This document shows, one piece after another, positions 53,230-60,899 of a stretch of DNA of 64,000 nucleotides. The translations under genes were made by a program, and so were the position numbers. Positions within the stretch are counted from its first letter, which is position 1, and each line of letters starts with the position of its first letter. Source of the stretch: Chloroflexota bacterium (lineage in GTDB: Bacteria; Chloroflexota; Anaerolineae; Anaerolineales; Villigracilaceae); the NCBI GenBank assembly GCA_013388855.1, contig JACAEM010000011.1, positions 61,660 through 125,659 on the forward strand, in the 5' to 3' direction. The notes beneath the pieces were generated by a model that saw nothing but the letters and a program-made list of their open reading frames with translations, did not search any database and had not been told where the DNA came from.

Positions 53230-56200
53230 TCAATTCCCGCACGGACTGACATTGCGCCAGTTGAGCACGGTATCGTTCACTTCCTGTGTTCCGTTCGCGC
53301 CGTAGTTGAGCGTAAGCTGGCGGTTGCTGATCTCATCGCAGCTGCCGCCCTTCTCCACATAGTCCCACGAGCCGAGCGTATACTTGTACTCGATCTGTGT
53401 CGACTCGAAGCCGGTCACGGTAATCGTCCAGTGCGTGGCGTCAATCTGCGTCATCACCACGCCGCCGGGATTCCATTCCGGCAACCCGCCGTCGAGGCGG
53501 TTGAGCGACCCGGCAATATACACATCGAAACCGGTCGCATCGGTCGAGGCAGGCACTGTAACAGTGAACACGACCGTCACCTTACGCTGCTGCGCCTGCG
53601 CAGAGACCTCCTCCGAGTTGCCGGAGCGGTTGAAGGACTGATCGAGCGCCCGCACCACATAGTAATACGTGGCGCCCTCCACCACAGCCGTATCGGTGAA
53701 GGAATTTGCCGTGAGGCGGACAAGCATCTCATACGGACCGCCCGCCGTATCGCCGCGCAATACTTCGTAACCGTAGAGTGTCGGATCTCCGACGATGGCA
53801 TTCCACGTCAGGGAGACACCGGCAGGCGAGGCGGAAAGCACCTCCAAGCCGGTTGGTGCGTCCGGCGCGGTGGTGTCGGCGCTGGCATTGACGGTCAGTT
53901 TACCGGGGTTGGCAGGAAGCGCATTCGCTGAGATTGGTCCGTTCAGGTCGGCGTACAACCATTCCGCGCCGTTTGTCGTCGAGTAGCGGTAGACATAATC
54001 GAACGTACCAACGGTTTCAGGCAGGAGGCTGGCAACGAATTCATCGTTGTTCCCGGCATCCACATTGAAGGATGCGTCCACCCAGGTCCACGCGGCGTTG
54101 CTGTTCGGGTTACTCCCCGCCGGGCCAAAACCCAACTGGGCGCGCAGGTTCGGGGCGGCTCCGCCCTGATTGGTGACGCCATCGATCCAGACCTGACCGT
54201 AAACGCTATCGGTACGGTTCACCGCGCTGATCGTATGATTCAAAGCCGGGGGCCATTGCAGGTTCGCCCAGCCAATGGAAAGACGCGGCAGGGCGCTGAC
54301 TTCATTCGAGTATGCGCTTTCATTCCCGCGGGCGTCCAGTGAAGTGACCACATAGTAATAGGTACGGGCATTCTGCACGCCGCCATCGGTATACTCCGTG
54401 CCGGAGATGGGGCTACTGTTGAGCCGTTCCCAACCGCCGCCGCTCAGCGGACTGCGATAGAGGTTGTACCCGGCGGAACCGGGGACGGCATCCCAGGCAA
54501 GGCTGACCGTGGCGTCACCCTCATCGGTCACGCGCAGAGCCGCAGGGGCCGCGGTCGGCTTCAGGTCCACATTTCCGCTGATCAGAACCACTGCGCTGAG
54601 CGGTCCCACTGTGCCTGTGATACTGCCGCCTGTCACCGTCACCTGGTTCGGGCTGGCGACGCCGACCCCATAGGCTTTCTTCAACAGTACGCCATCCGGG
54701 AGATAACCATCCACTGAGATTGTGAACGGCTGGGAAACACCGCCGCGGTTGACGAGTACGATGGCGGCGCGGGATTCAGTCTTGCGTCCATACGCCACCA
54801 GGTTCGCGGCGTCGTCCGCCAGCAGGATGCGGAAGTCGCCATTCACCAGCACAGGCTGCGAGTGGCGCAGTTTATTCAGCGCCGCATAGTGGAAGTACAT
54901 GTATTGATCCGGCTTGGCACCCAGAGTATCGTACCACGGGAAGGTACGGCGGTCATCCGGGTCGTCGTCGCCGGTGACGCCCACTTCATCACCGTAGAAA
55001 ACGGTCGGCGCGCCGGGCACAGTGTATTGAATCAGAGAGGCAATCCGCTGGCGTTTCTTGCCCTCGGCAACATTCGCCGCATCCAGTTCCTTTTCGGCGG
55101 CGGTCTCCGTCTCAGCCGGAGTCAGCGTCCAGCGCAGACGTTCGGTATCGTGACTGTCGAGCAGGTTCATCAGGGAGTAGTACGCAGCGTCGGGGTAATC
55201 CTCGCGGATCGATTCCATACGGGCGGCAAACTCGGACGGCAGGATGATGCGACCGCTATCGGCAAAGCCCTTCGAGTCGAAGTTTTGCGGCGCAAGTAGG
55301 CCGAGCACAGCATCACGCAGGCGGTAGTTCATGGTGGTATCAGCGCGGTCACCGCGCAACATGCGCAGAAGCGTGCTGTCCTTTTGCCAGGTTTCACTGA
55401 TGATGACGGCATCAGGCTTCGTATCCTTCACTTCCTCACGGAAGGTCTCCCAATAGCCGGCCGGGAAGGAGGAGTCGCCCATCACATCCATGCGCCAGCC
55501 GCCCGCACCCCTCTTCAGCCAGTAGTTCGTCACACTGTTCGTACCAGTCAGGAAGTATTCCTGCACTTCGGGCAGGGACTTGTTGATGACCGGGATGGAA
55601 TCGAACCCGAACCAGCCGTCATAGGTGGCGGAATTCTCTTCGCCGGTGCTACCCACGCAGGAGCCCGTCCCGGCGGGGACATCGCGGAAATAGAACCAGT
55701 TTCGATAGGGGGAAGAGAGCGACTCACACGCTCCCACGGTGGAGTAGTGGTGGTAGCGGTCGAAGATCGGACTGTCGGAGGAAAGATGATTGAAGACTCC
55801 GTCCAGAATGATTCTCATGCCGCGTTCGTTGGCGTGCTTGACCAGTTCATTCCAGTCGGTCTGCGTGCCGAAATAGGGATCGATCTTGTAATAGTTTTGG
55901 GTGTCGTAGCCGTGATTGGAACCCGAATCAAAGATCGGGTTGAAATAGAGCGTGTTGACGCCCAACCCCTTGAGGTAATCGAGATACTGGTCGATGCCCC
56001 GCAGGTCGCCGCCGAAGTAGTCACGCCCGCGCGGCTGTTCCTTGTTGGGACTCCAATCGGGAGGCGTATCGTCGAACCGCCACGGGCAGTTGGTGTTGCC
56101 GTCCGAATAATTGCGGCAGAAGCCTTCGGGCAGGACGTCCCAATTCAGTTTGAGCACGGGGTCATCGTAGCGCACATCGCCGGTCTTCGGGTCATTGAAT

Positions 56201-58044
56201 TTCGTTCCGTTGCGGAAGCGGTCGGGGAAGATCTGATAGATATGCGCGTTCTGTGCCCAGGCAGGAACCGTGAACGCCGGGTCGTAGACCATCAACGCGA
56301 AACTGTTATCCACGACCGTATCGGAGGTGCTGCCCAACCCGCCGTCGAGCGCGGGGGTATTGTCGGCGTAGTAATTGACATCGTTCTTGTCGGTGATGAT
56401 GAAGCGATACCACAGGTTGTTCGGCGCGTCTTCCCGGACGACAGCCTGCCAGAAGTCACAGGAGAATTGTTCGAGCCCGGCTTGATAGCACGAGACATCC
56501 GACGCGGCAAGGCTCATCGGGACGATGCGCTGGGCGCTGGCGTTGATGTCGTAGAGGCGCAGGGACACGCCGGTTACATCGTTATGGAAGGTACGGAAGC
56601 GGAGAAGTACATCCGTCCCGGCAGGCACCGCCCCGCCGGGCGTGCGATAGAGCAGGTCGCGCGAGTCATGCCGCAATCCATCCCAGGCAATATTGCCATC
56701 GGGTGCAAAGCCGGCCAGAATGGTGAGCACGTGCGTGGCGGCATTGTATTCGAAGATGACTTTGGCGTAATCGAACGGCACAACGAACGGGATGTTGGCG
56801 CCACCGGGTGCACCGCCCTGCCCATAATTCACATCCCAGCTTTCGTTGAGCGCCACTTTGCCTTCATAGTTCCCGGCAGGCAGGGCGGTGGTCTCGAAGG
56901 TGTACATACCGTCGCCATCGATATCCTGCAACCAGGAACGCAGGCAAGAGGGGTCCCAATCGCCGGAACAGCCCAGCTCGGACTGGAAATTGCCCGGCGC
57001 CACGGCAATGACCGAATTCCTGTTGTCGGTGATCCAGTGGCTCTTCGGATCGAAATAGAACTTGACGGAACTGCCGTCGGCATTGAGCGGAATGTTTGCC
57101 CCGCCCTGCACCGCTCCCGCGCCATAATTGACATCCCAACTTTCGTCGAGCGCCACCTTGTATTCATAATTTCCGGCAGGCACGTTGAACGTTCCCTGCC
57201 AGACATCATCATTGGGATCGAAGACGAGATGGGTCGCATCGCAAGCCGGATCCCAATCGCCATTGCAGCCCAATTCATCCTGCAGATTTCCCACCAGTGT
57301 GACAATGGGTTCAGCAGGCGGCGCTTCGACCTGGACGGCCAATATGTGCGTCGCGGCATCATACGAAAAGATTACTTCGAGATTGTCGGCATGGAGCGAG
57401 AAGGGGATATTGTTTCCGCCGGGCGCGCCGTTCTGACCGTAGTTCTCATCCCAGCTTTCATTGATGGCAACCTTGGTCTCATAGTCTCCGGCAGGCAAAG
57501 CAGTGGTTGTGAAGGTGTAGATGCCGTTCCCATCGGGATCCTGCAGCCACGAACGCAGGCAGGAGGGGTCCCAATCGCCGGGACAACCCAACTCGGACTG
57601 GAAACTGCCCGGCGCCACGGCAATCACAGAATTTTGATTGCTGGTGATCCAATGCGTTTTGTGGTCATAGTAGAACTTGACGGCGGTATCTCCCGCGAGG
57701 GTGAACGGAATATTATCACCGCCGGGTGCGGCATTCCTTCCATAGTTCTCAGCCCAACTGTCATTCAACGCAGCTTTGTATTCCCAGTTCCCTGCTGGGA
57801 TTGTCCATGTGCCCTGCCAGACGCCATCCGAGGCGTCATAGGTCAGGTGTGTGGCGGCACAGGCAGGATCCCAATCTCCGGCGCACCCCGCCTCAGATTG
57901 AAGCGACCCCGCAATGGTGACATTGACAGGGTCGGGGGTATGATCAGCAATTGCCGGAAGCGGGGATAACAATTGAGCGAGCACAGTCAGGACGCTTACC
58001 CCCGTAAATAACAAACGACGTACGTCAATCCTTCTGATATTCAT
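53230..58044 (-). CDS. Secreted multidomain GH13 amylase/pullulanase-type enzyme
   Basis: About 1604 residues, exported. Sec signal peptide (~1-36, ending SPLPAIAD). Four ~100-residue modules like those before bacterial pullulanase catalytic domains (~46-140, 145-242, 248-342, 346-452; GDWDPAC/GDWDPSC, ESWDxNYG, GGxNIPF) occur in ABAB order. Then an N-domain (~458-590), the GH13 barrel (~600-1060) with GMRIILDGVFNH, nucleophile Asp855 in GWRMDVMGD, acid Glu886 in VIISETW and Asp968 in LLDSHDTERL (numbered from the ATG at 58050), a C-domain, fibronectin type III (~1145-1235), a beta-domain (~1240-1370), a second FN3 (~1385-1475) and a CBM20-like starch-binding domain (~1480-1606). It should cleave alpha-glucans outside the cell. 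GAGGAG is 8 bp before the ATG at 58044 but only 2 bp before the one at 58050. Confidence 0.9.
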   Translation of the reverse strand: MNIRRIDVRRLLFTGVSVLTVLAQLLSPLPAIADHTPDPVNVTIAGSLQSEAGCAGDWDPACAATHLTYDASDGVWQGTWTIPAGNWEYKAALNDSWAENYGRNAAPGGDNIPFTLAGDTAVKFYYDHKTHWITSNQNSVIAVAPGSFQSELGCPGDWDPSCLRSWLQDPDGNGIYTFTTTALPAGDYETKVAINESWDENYGQNGAPGGNNIPFSLHADNLEVIFSYDAATHILAVQVEAPPAEPIVTLVGNLQDELGCNGDWDPACDATHLVFDPNDDVWQGTFNVPAGNYEYKVALDESWDVNYGAGAVQGGANIPLNADGSSVKFYFDPKSHWITDNRNSVIAVAPGNFQSELGCSGDWDPSCLRSWLQDIDGDGMYTFETTALPAGNYEGKVALNESWDVNYGQGGAPGGANIPFVVPFDYAKVIFEYNAATHVLTILAGFAPDGNIAWDGLRHDSRDLLYRTPGGAVPAGTDVLLRFRTFHNDVTGVSLRLYDINASAQRIVPMSLAASDVSCYQAGLEQFSCDFWQAVVREDAPNNLWYRFIITDKNDVNYYADNTPALDGGLGSTSDTVVDNSFALMVYDPAFTVPAWAQNAHIYQIFPDRFRNGTKFNDPKTGDVRYDDPVLKLNWDVLPEGFCRNYSDGNTNCPWRFDDTPPDWSPNKEQPRGRDYFGGDLRGIDQYLDYLKGLGVNTLYFNPIFDSGSNHGYDTQNYYKIDPYFGTQTDWNELVKHANERGMRIILDGVFNHLSSDSPIFDRYHHYSTVGACESLSSPYRNWFYFRDVPAGTGSCVGSTGEENSATYDGWFGFDSIPVINKSLPEVQEYFLTGTNSVTNYWLKRGAGGWRMDVMGDSSFPAGYWETFREEVKDTKPDAVIISETWQKDSTLLRMLRGDRADTTMNYRLRDAVLGLLAPQNFDSKGFADSGRIILPSEFAARMESIREDYPDAAYYSLMNLLDSHDTERLRWTLTPAETETAAEKELDAANVAEGKKRQRIASLIQYTVPGAPTVFYGDEVGVTGDDDPDDRRTFPWYDTLGAKPDQYMYFHYAALNKLRHSQPVLVNGDFRILLADDAANLVAYGRKTESRAAIVLVNRGGVSQPFTISVDGYLPDGVLLKKAYGVGVASPNQVTVTGGSITGTVGPLSAVVLISGNVDLKPTAAPAALRVTDEGDATVSLAWDAVPGSAGYNLYRSPLSGGGWERLNSSPISGTEYTDGGVQNARTYYYVVTSLDARGNESAYSNEVSALPRLSIGWANLQWPPALNHTISAVNRTDSVYGQVWIDGVTNQGGAAPNLRAQLGFGPAGSNPNSNAAWTWVDASFNVDAGNNDEFVASLLPETVGTFDYVYRYSTTNGAEWLYADLNGPISANALPANPGKLTVNASADTTAPDAPTGLEVLSASPAGVSLTWNAIVGDPTLYGYEVLRGDTAGGPYEMLVRLTANSFTDTAVVEGATYYYVVRALDQSFNRSGNSEEVSAQAQQRKVTVVFTVTVPASTDATGFDVYIAGSLNRLDGGLPEWNPGGVVMTQIDATHWTITVTGFESTQIEYKYTLGSWDYVEKGGSCDEISNRQLTLNYGANGTQEVNDTVLNWRNVSPCGN

Positions 58045-58101
58045 GATCATTTCTCCTCAATGGATGAAGCATCGAATGGATTCGCGACCGTTCTTTCTTC
58101 C

Positions 58102-58129
58102 ATTGTACTCACAGAAACGAGTATGTCAA
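58102..58129 (-). promoter_or_regulatory. Near-consensus promoter for the amylase gene
   Basis: On the minus strand TTGACA (58129-58124) and TACAAT (58107-58102) are 16 bp apart, placing the transcription start about 50 bp before the ATG. Confidence 0.65.
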
Positions 58130-58342
58130 GTAAATTAATTAAGTGGGTTTGTTACAAGGGAATTTCGAGGCAATTTTGCCATTCTTTTGAAAGTGACTTG
58201 ACAAATCATTTGCGGAAAGAAGGCAAACAAGGTGAATAACAATAAACGACAAGATAGATCGCCGCAGTTTCCATCATGAATACACAACCGTCCCCTTTCC
58301 ACATTGACAATTACGGTCTGATTTATTCGTTCCAAAAAGCAC
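58130..58342. other. AT-rich intergenic stretch, no gene seen
   Basis: Between the divergent amylase and methyltransferase promoters the sequence is AT-rich, with runs such as TTAATTAAG. I find no convincing open frame, RNA gene or repeat. GC content falls here and stays low through 59470, unlike the GC-richer DNA on both sides. Confidence 0.5.
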
Positions 58343-58371
58343 TTGTATTACGCGGACGATTTCTGTACACT
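58343..58371 (+). promoter_or_regulatory. Candidate promoter for the methyltransferase/membrane-protein pair
   Basis: TTGTAT at 58343-58348 and TACACT at 58366-58371 with 17 bp between; the ATG follows 33 bp later with GGAG in front. Confidence 0.4.
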
Positions 58372-58404
58372 GAAAAGTGATGGTCTTCATGTTTTGGAGT
58401 AGGG

Positions 58405-59106
58405 ATGCTCATACCACACTGGCATTCACCTATTTACAATTATCGCGACGATGTTGGCAAGGAAATCATCATCGACGTAACGACATCCGTTTCCCCCGGA
58501 TTGCCTGCAAACCATGTATTTGTTGACCGGGTTATCCCGTATCTGGAAAAACACGATGTTTATAGGGTTCTGGATTTTGGTGCAGGGTCTTTGCGGCATA
58601 CAATTCCTTTACTGAAAAGAGGATTTGTTGTAGGGGCTGTCGATTACAAAAGAGGGTTCGAACGACCAGTTTGTAAAAAAGCCCTCGAGAAACTACGTGA
58701 TAATAAAAATTTTTGCGCTCTCGAATGGCCGAATGAATACTACGGCAACCGTGAAATATTCAGGAAGAAATTCGATGCTGCACTCCTCATTTACGTGCTG
58801 CAAACCATCCCAGAGCCTTCAGAAAGGCGGGATGTATTGCGGTTCATATCGCGAAAATTGAAAATGAATAAATACCTGTTTTATTGTTCGCGGGTAAATC
58901 AACTGAACGATATCGATAAACAACACAGAATTTCAGATGGGTACTATAAGTACCCAAAGCGGGAGCATCATTCCTTTTACCGGGAATTTGCCACTGGTGA
59001 GACCCATGAGTATATGCATAAACATAAGTTTGAAAGGGTCCGGTCTTTCAGTGAACGAGGAACAGATCAGATGTATCTGTATATCAAATACGGATTGTTC
59101 ATATGA
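58405..59106 (+). CDS. Class I SAM-dependent methyltransferase-like protein
   Basis: A 233-residue protein. VYRVLDFGAGSLRHTIPLLK (~52-71) is a SAM-binding motif I with the first glycine-rich loop, VGAVDY provides the acidic residue of motif II, and FDAALLIYVLQTIPEP is the post-motif region. The C-terminal ~90 residues, rich in His and Tyr, are not recognised. Base composition is AT-rich relative to the main chromosome-like part of the window, suggesting recent acquisition. It overlaps the next gene by 4 bp (ATGA), so the two form an operon. Substrate unknown. Confidence 0.7.
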   Translation: MLIPHWHSPIYNYRDDVGKEIIIDVTTSVSPGLPANHVFVDRVIPYLEKHDVYRVLDFGAGSLRHTIPLLKRGFVVGAVDYKRGFERPVCKKALEKLRDNKNFCALEWPNEYYGNREIFRKKFDAALLIYVLQTIPEPSERRDVLRFISRKLKMNKYLFYCSRVNQLNDIDKQHRISDGYYKYPKREHHSFYREFATGETHEYMHKHKFERVRSFSERGTDQMYLYIKYGLFI

Positions 59107-59468
59107 CCAAGCAAAAGGCAGAACAAGATTCTCCGTACACAGACGCACACACAATTGCGCTGGATCTCTTGAAACAACTGATCACCTTGTCTTCAGGCGT
59201 TCTTGCGTTGAGCGCCGCATTTATCGAAAGCCTCTATCCCGAAACAACGATCCAAATTCTTACCTTGATTGCATCCTGGCTCTGCTTTGCAGGTTCCATC
59301 TATTCGGGTTTACAAGCCATGTCAGCCATTGTCCAGAGCAGACTTACTCCCGGCTACGATTGGAGCAAAGGTATTGGCAGAGTTTATGCAGGGGCAAGTA
59401 AATATCTATTTATTTCAGGAATTGTGGTTTTCGCGGTTTTTGCCCTGATTTCCTTCCTTGCCCAATAA
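59103..59468 (+). CDS. Small three-TM membrane protein, unknown function
   Basis: A 121-residue protein: a soluble N-terminal ~20 residues, then membrane helices at about 25-46, 50-72 and 98-119. The layout (short cytosolic head, closely spaced helices, small size) resembles SLATT-type and related effector-like membrane proteins in accessory regions, but no diagnostic motif is visible. It is translationally coupled to the methyltransferase and lies in the same low-GC segment near a restriction-modification locus. Confidence 0.6.
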   Translation: MTKQKAEQDSPYTDAHTIALDLLKQLITLSSGVLALSAAFIESLYPETTIQILTLIASWLCFAGSIYSGLQAMSAIVQSRLTPGYDWSKGIGRVYAGASKYLFISGIVVFAVFALISFLAQ

Positions 59469-59723
59469 TAGCAGTTTCCTCTTGTTCTTATCACTCTTGA
59501 ACTTGATTTCGGGATAGAAAATTAAAACGTGGATCAACGCTGGTTAGTGATGATTCAGAATGACAAAACTACGTCTTCTGTATTCATCGGCGTTCACTAC
59601 GAGAGCATCCTGATCCCAAATTGACGTTATCCTGCGGAAAACTCCACCCTTGAGACGGAAAAGGCGGATGTTCACTACACGAAGTTTACCCTCTCCTACA
59701 GCACTGGTCAGGCTGCAGTGGGA
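59469..59723. other. Intergenic stretch without a supportable gene
   Basis: This 255-bp region after the membrane-protein gene contains only short, unconvincing frames on either strand. It leads into the palindrome array. Confidence 0.45.
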
Positions 59724-59807
59724 AACACTTCTAAATGTGTTTTCAAACACTTCTAAATGTGTTCCCGAACACATCGAAATGTGTTTTACAAGACTTCTAA
59801 ATGTATT
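59724..59807. repeat. Array of four 18-bp palindromes with exact 22-bp period
   Basis: Units start at 59724, 59746, 59768 and 59790. The consensus is AACAC-8 nt-GTGTT: units 1 and 2 are identical (AACACTTCTAAATGTGTT), unit 3 varies in the centre (AACACATCGAAATGTGTT) and unit 4 has decayed arms (AAGACTTCTAAATGTATT). A spacing of about two helical turns puts all units on one DNA face, as in cooperative operator or iteron arrays. It is neither CRISPR-like (4-bp spacers) nor coding. Confidence 0.8.
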
Positions 59808-59850
59808 TCCCCTGCCCTACTGCTTCCCCCCACGGACGGAGGCAGACTGA

Positions 59851-59888
59851 AACAAAAGAAGAGACTGCCCGTTTTCGGGCAATCTCTT
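59851..59888 (-). terminator. Rho-independent terminator of the HU-like gene
   Basis: On the minus strand a 13-bp stem AAGAGATTGCCCG/CGGGCAGTCTCTT (one wobble pair) with an AAAA loop is followed by CTTTTGTTT. It lies 25 bp after the HU-like stop. Confidence 0.82.
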
Positions 59889-59913
59889 TGCAATTGAGGA
59901 GGGTAAACGCGGG

Positions 59914-60294
59914 TCAACTCTTGCTGAACTGGATGGTATCCAGGACACGTTTGAATTCCATGCCGGGAATGAAGCGCGGCAGGACCGTGCTGATCTGGTC
60001 CGCGCGCACTTCGTCGGCGCTCTCCACCCCCTCAGAGGAAGTTTTCAGCCAGAAACTGCCAAAATCGCCCAATTCGACAATGTTACCCTTTGCCAGTTCC
60101 TTGGGGATGATGGCAAGGAACGACTCGACCGCGGCAATGAAATCCGTCTCGGTGAGGGTGGAACGATCGGCGGCGACTGTGGCAAGTTCTCTCAGGGTGA
60201 GCCGCCCGCTAGACCGGATGGAGGGATAGAATTTCTTCGGCGCCTCTGGGTTGGACGGGTTGCCCCGTTCGATGATATTGAATTTAACGGACAT
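59914..60294 (-). CDS. HU-related DNA-binding protein of the Bacteroidetes type
   Basis: A 126-residue protein that matches the HU-related family (TIGR01201-like) abundant in Bacteroidetes: N-terminal NIIERGNPSNPEAPKKFYPS, then GRLTLRELATVAADRSTLTETD, and the hallmark AKGNIVELGDFGSFWL and PRFIPGMEFKRVL. It is longer than ordinary HU (about 90 residues). The ATG at 60294 has AAGGAG 6 bp upstream; longer frames lack this. The family is unusual outside Bacteroidetes, so lateral transfer is likely. It may bend or bind DNA; the adjacent palindrome array is a conceivable but untested target. Confidence 0.88.
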   Translation of the reverse strand: MSVKFNIIERGNPSNPEAPKKFYPSIRSSGRLTLRELATVAADRSTLTETDFIAAVESFLAIIPKELAKGNIVELGDFGSFWLKTSSEGVESADEVRADQISTVLPRFIPGMEFKRVLDTIQFSKS

Positions 60295-60899
60295 GAGTTT
60301 CTCCTTGGTGAAGTAATTGATTTTTCCAATGGATAGCGCTCTCCACTGGAATTTCACCGCCAGCATACCCCCGATGGGCATCCCGGTATAGTAGGGTTTC
60401 CCCTCCATTTTCGGCACATTACAAGACTGTAAAGCGGGGCGCTTTTGCAACGAAATTTCCACCTGTTGACGCGTTTCACAACCATGCCTATACAGGGATG
60501 GAGTAGAATAGACAAAAGCTATTCGAATGCAGAGAAAATGTATTTCATGGATCAAAAAATGCCACTTTTCGATACCTTTTCCGCTATTTCGACCTTGGAG
60601 GAATTGCGGCGTTTGAATAGGAGCGATTGAGGTTCAAGCCTCCTTCCCGGCTGAATAATCCGGCTGAGATGAAGATGCCGCTTGTATCCCGGTGAACTGT
60701 TCTTCTCCTTGTGAAATCTGTGTGCCTGGCACGCTCAAATTCGGAAACAGGGGATTGATTTCAGGGATTGGACGCCGTCTATGGAGTTTTTTGTTTCACT
60801 GATGCACTCGAGGGTCAATTGAGGTGGGCGCATGACGACGCCGAATTCGGCTGTATGCTACAATTCGAAAATCACACCTGGTTAATAAGGATAAGCATC
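60295..60899. other. Intergenic region between HU-like gene and hsdM
   Basis: A 605-bp gap with no convincing gene. Short frames on both strands lack ribosome-binding sites and family resemblance. It must hold the divergent promoters of the HU-like gene and hsdM, but I see no near-consensus pair. A small inverted repeat (CCGGCTGAATAATCCGGCTG, 60646-60665) is present. Confidence 0.45.

Noticed and set aside
55384..57969. An 861-codon open frame on the plus strand, antisense to the amylase
   Set aside because: The minus-strand frame has a signal peptide, clear GH13 catalytic motifs, a promoter, a ribosome-binding site and a terminator. The antisense frame has none of these and arises from the composition of the repeated modules.
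59544..59774. Short minus-strand frame in the accessory intergenic stretch
   Set aside because: It runs through the palindrome array, has no ribosome-binding site and shows no family resemblance.
59724..59807. CRISPR-like repeat array
   Set aside because: Units are 18 bp with 4-bp gaps and nothing that could serve as spacers; no cas gene is nearby.
60295..60555. N-terminal extension of the HU-like gene
   Set aside because: AAGGAG precedes the internal ATG at 60294 and family similarity begins exactly there.
60768..60899. N-terminal extension of hsdM
   Set aside because: The extra residues are not HsdM-like, and a ribosome-binding site stands before the ATG at 60900.
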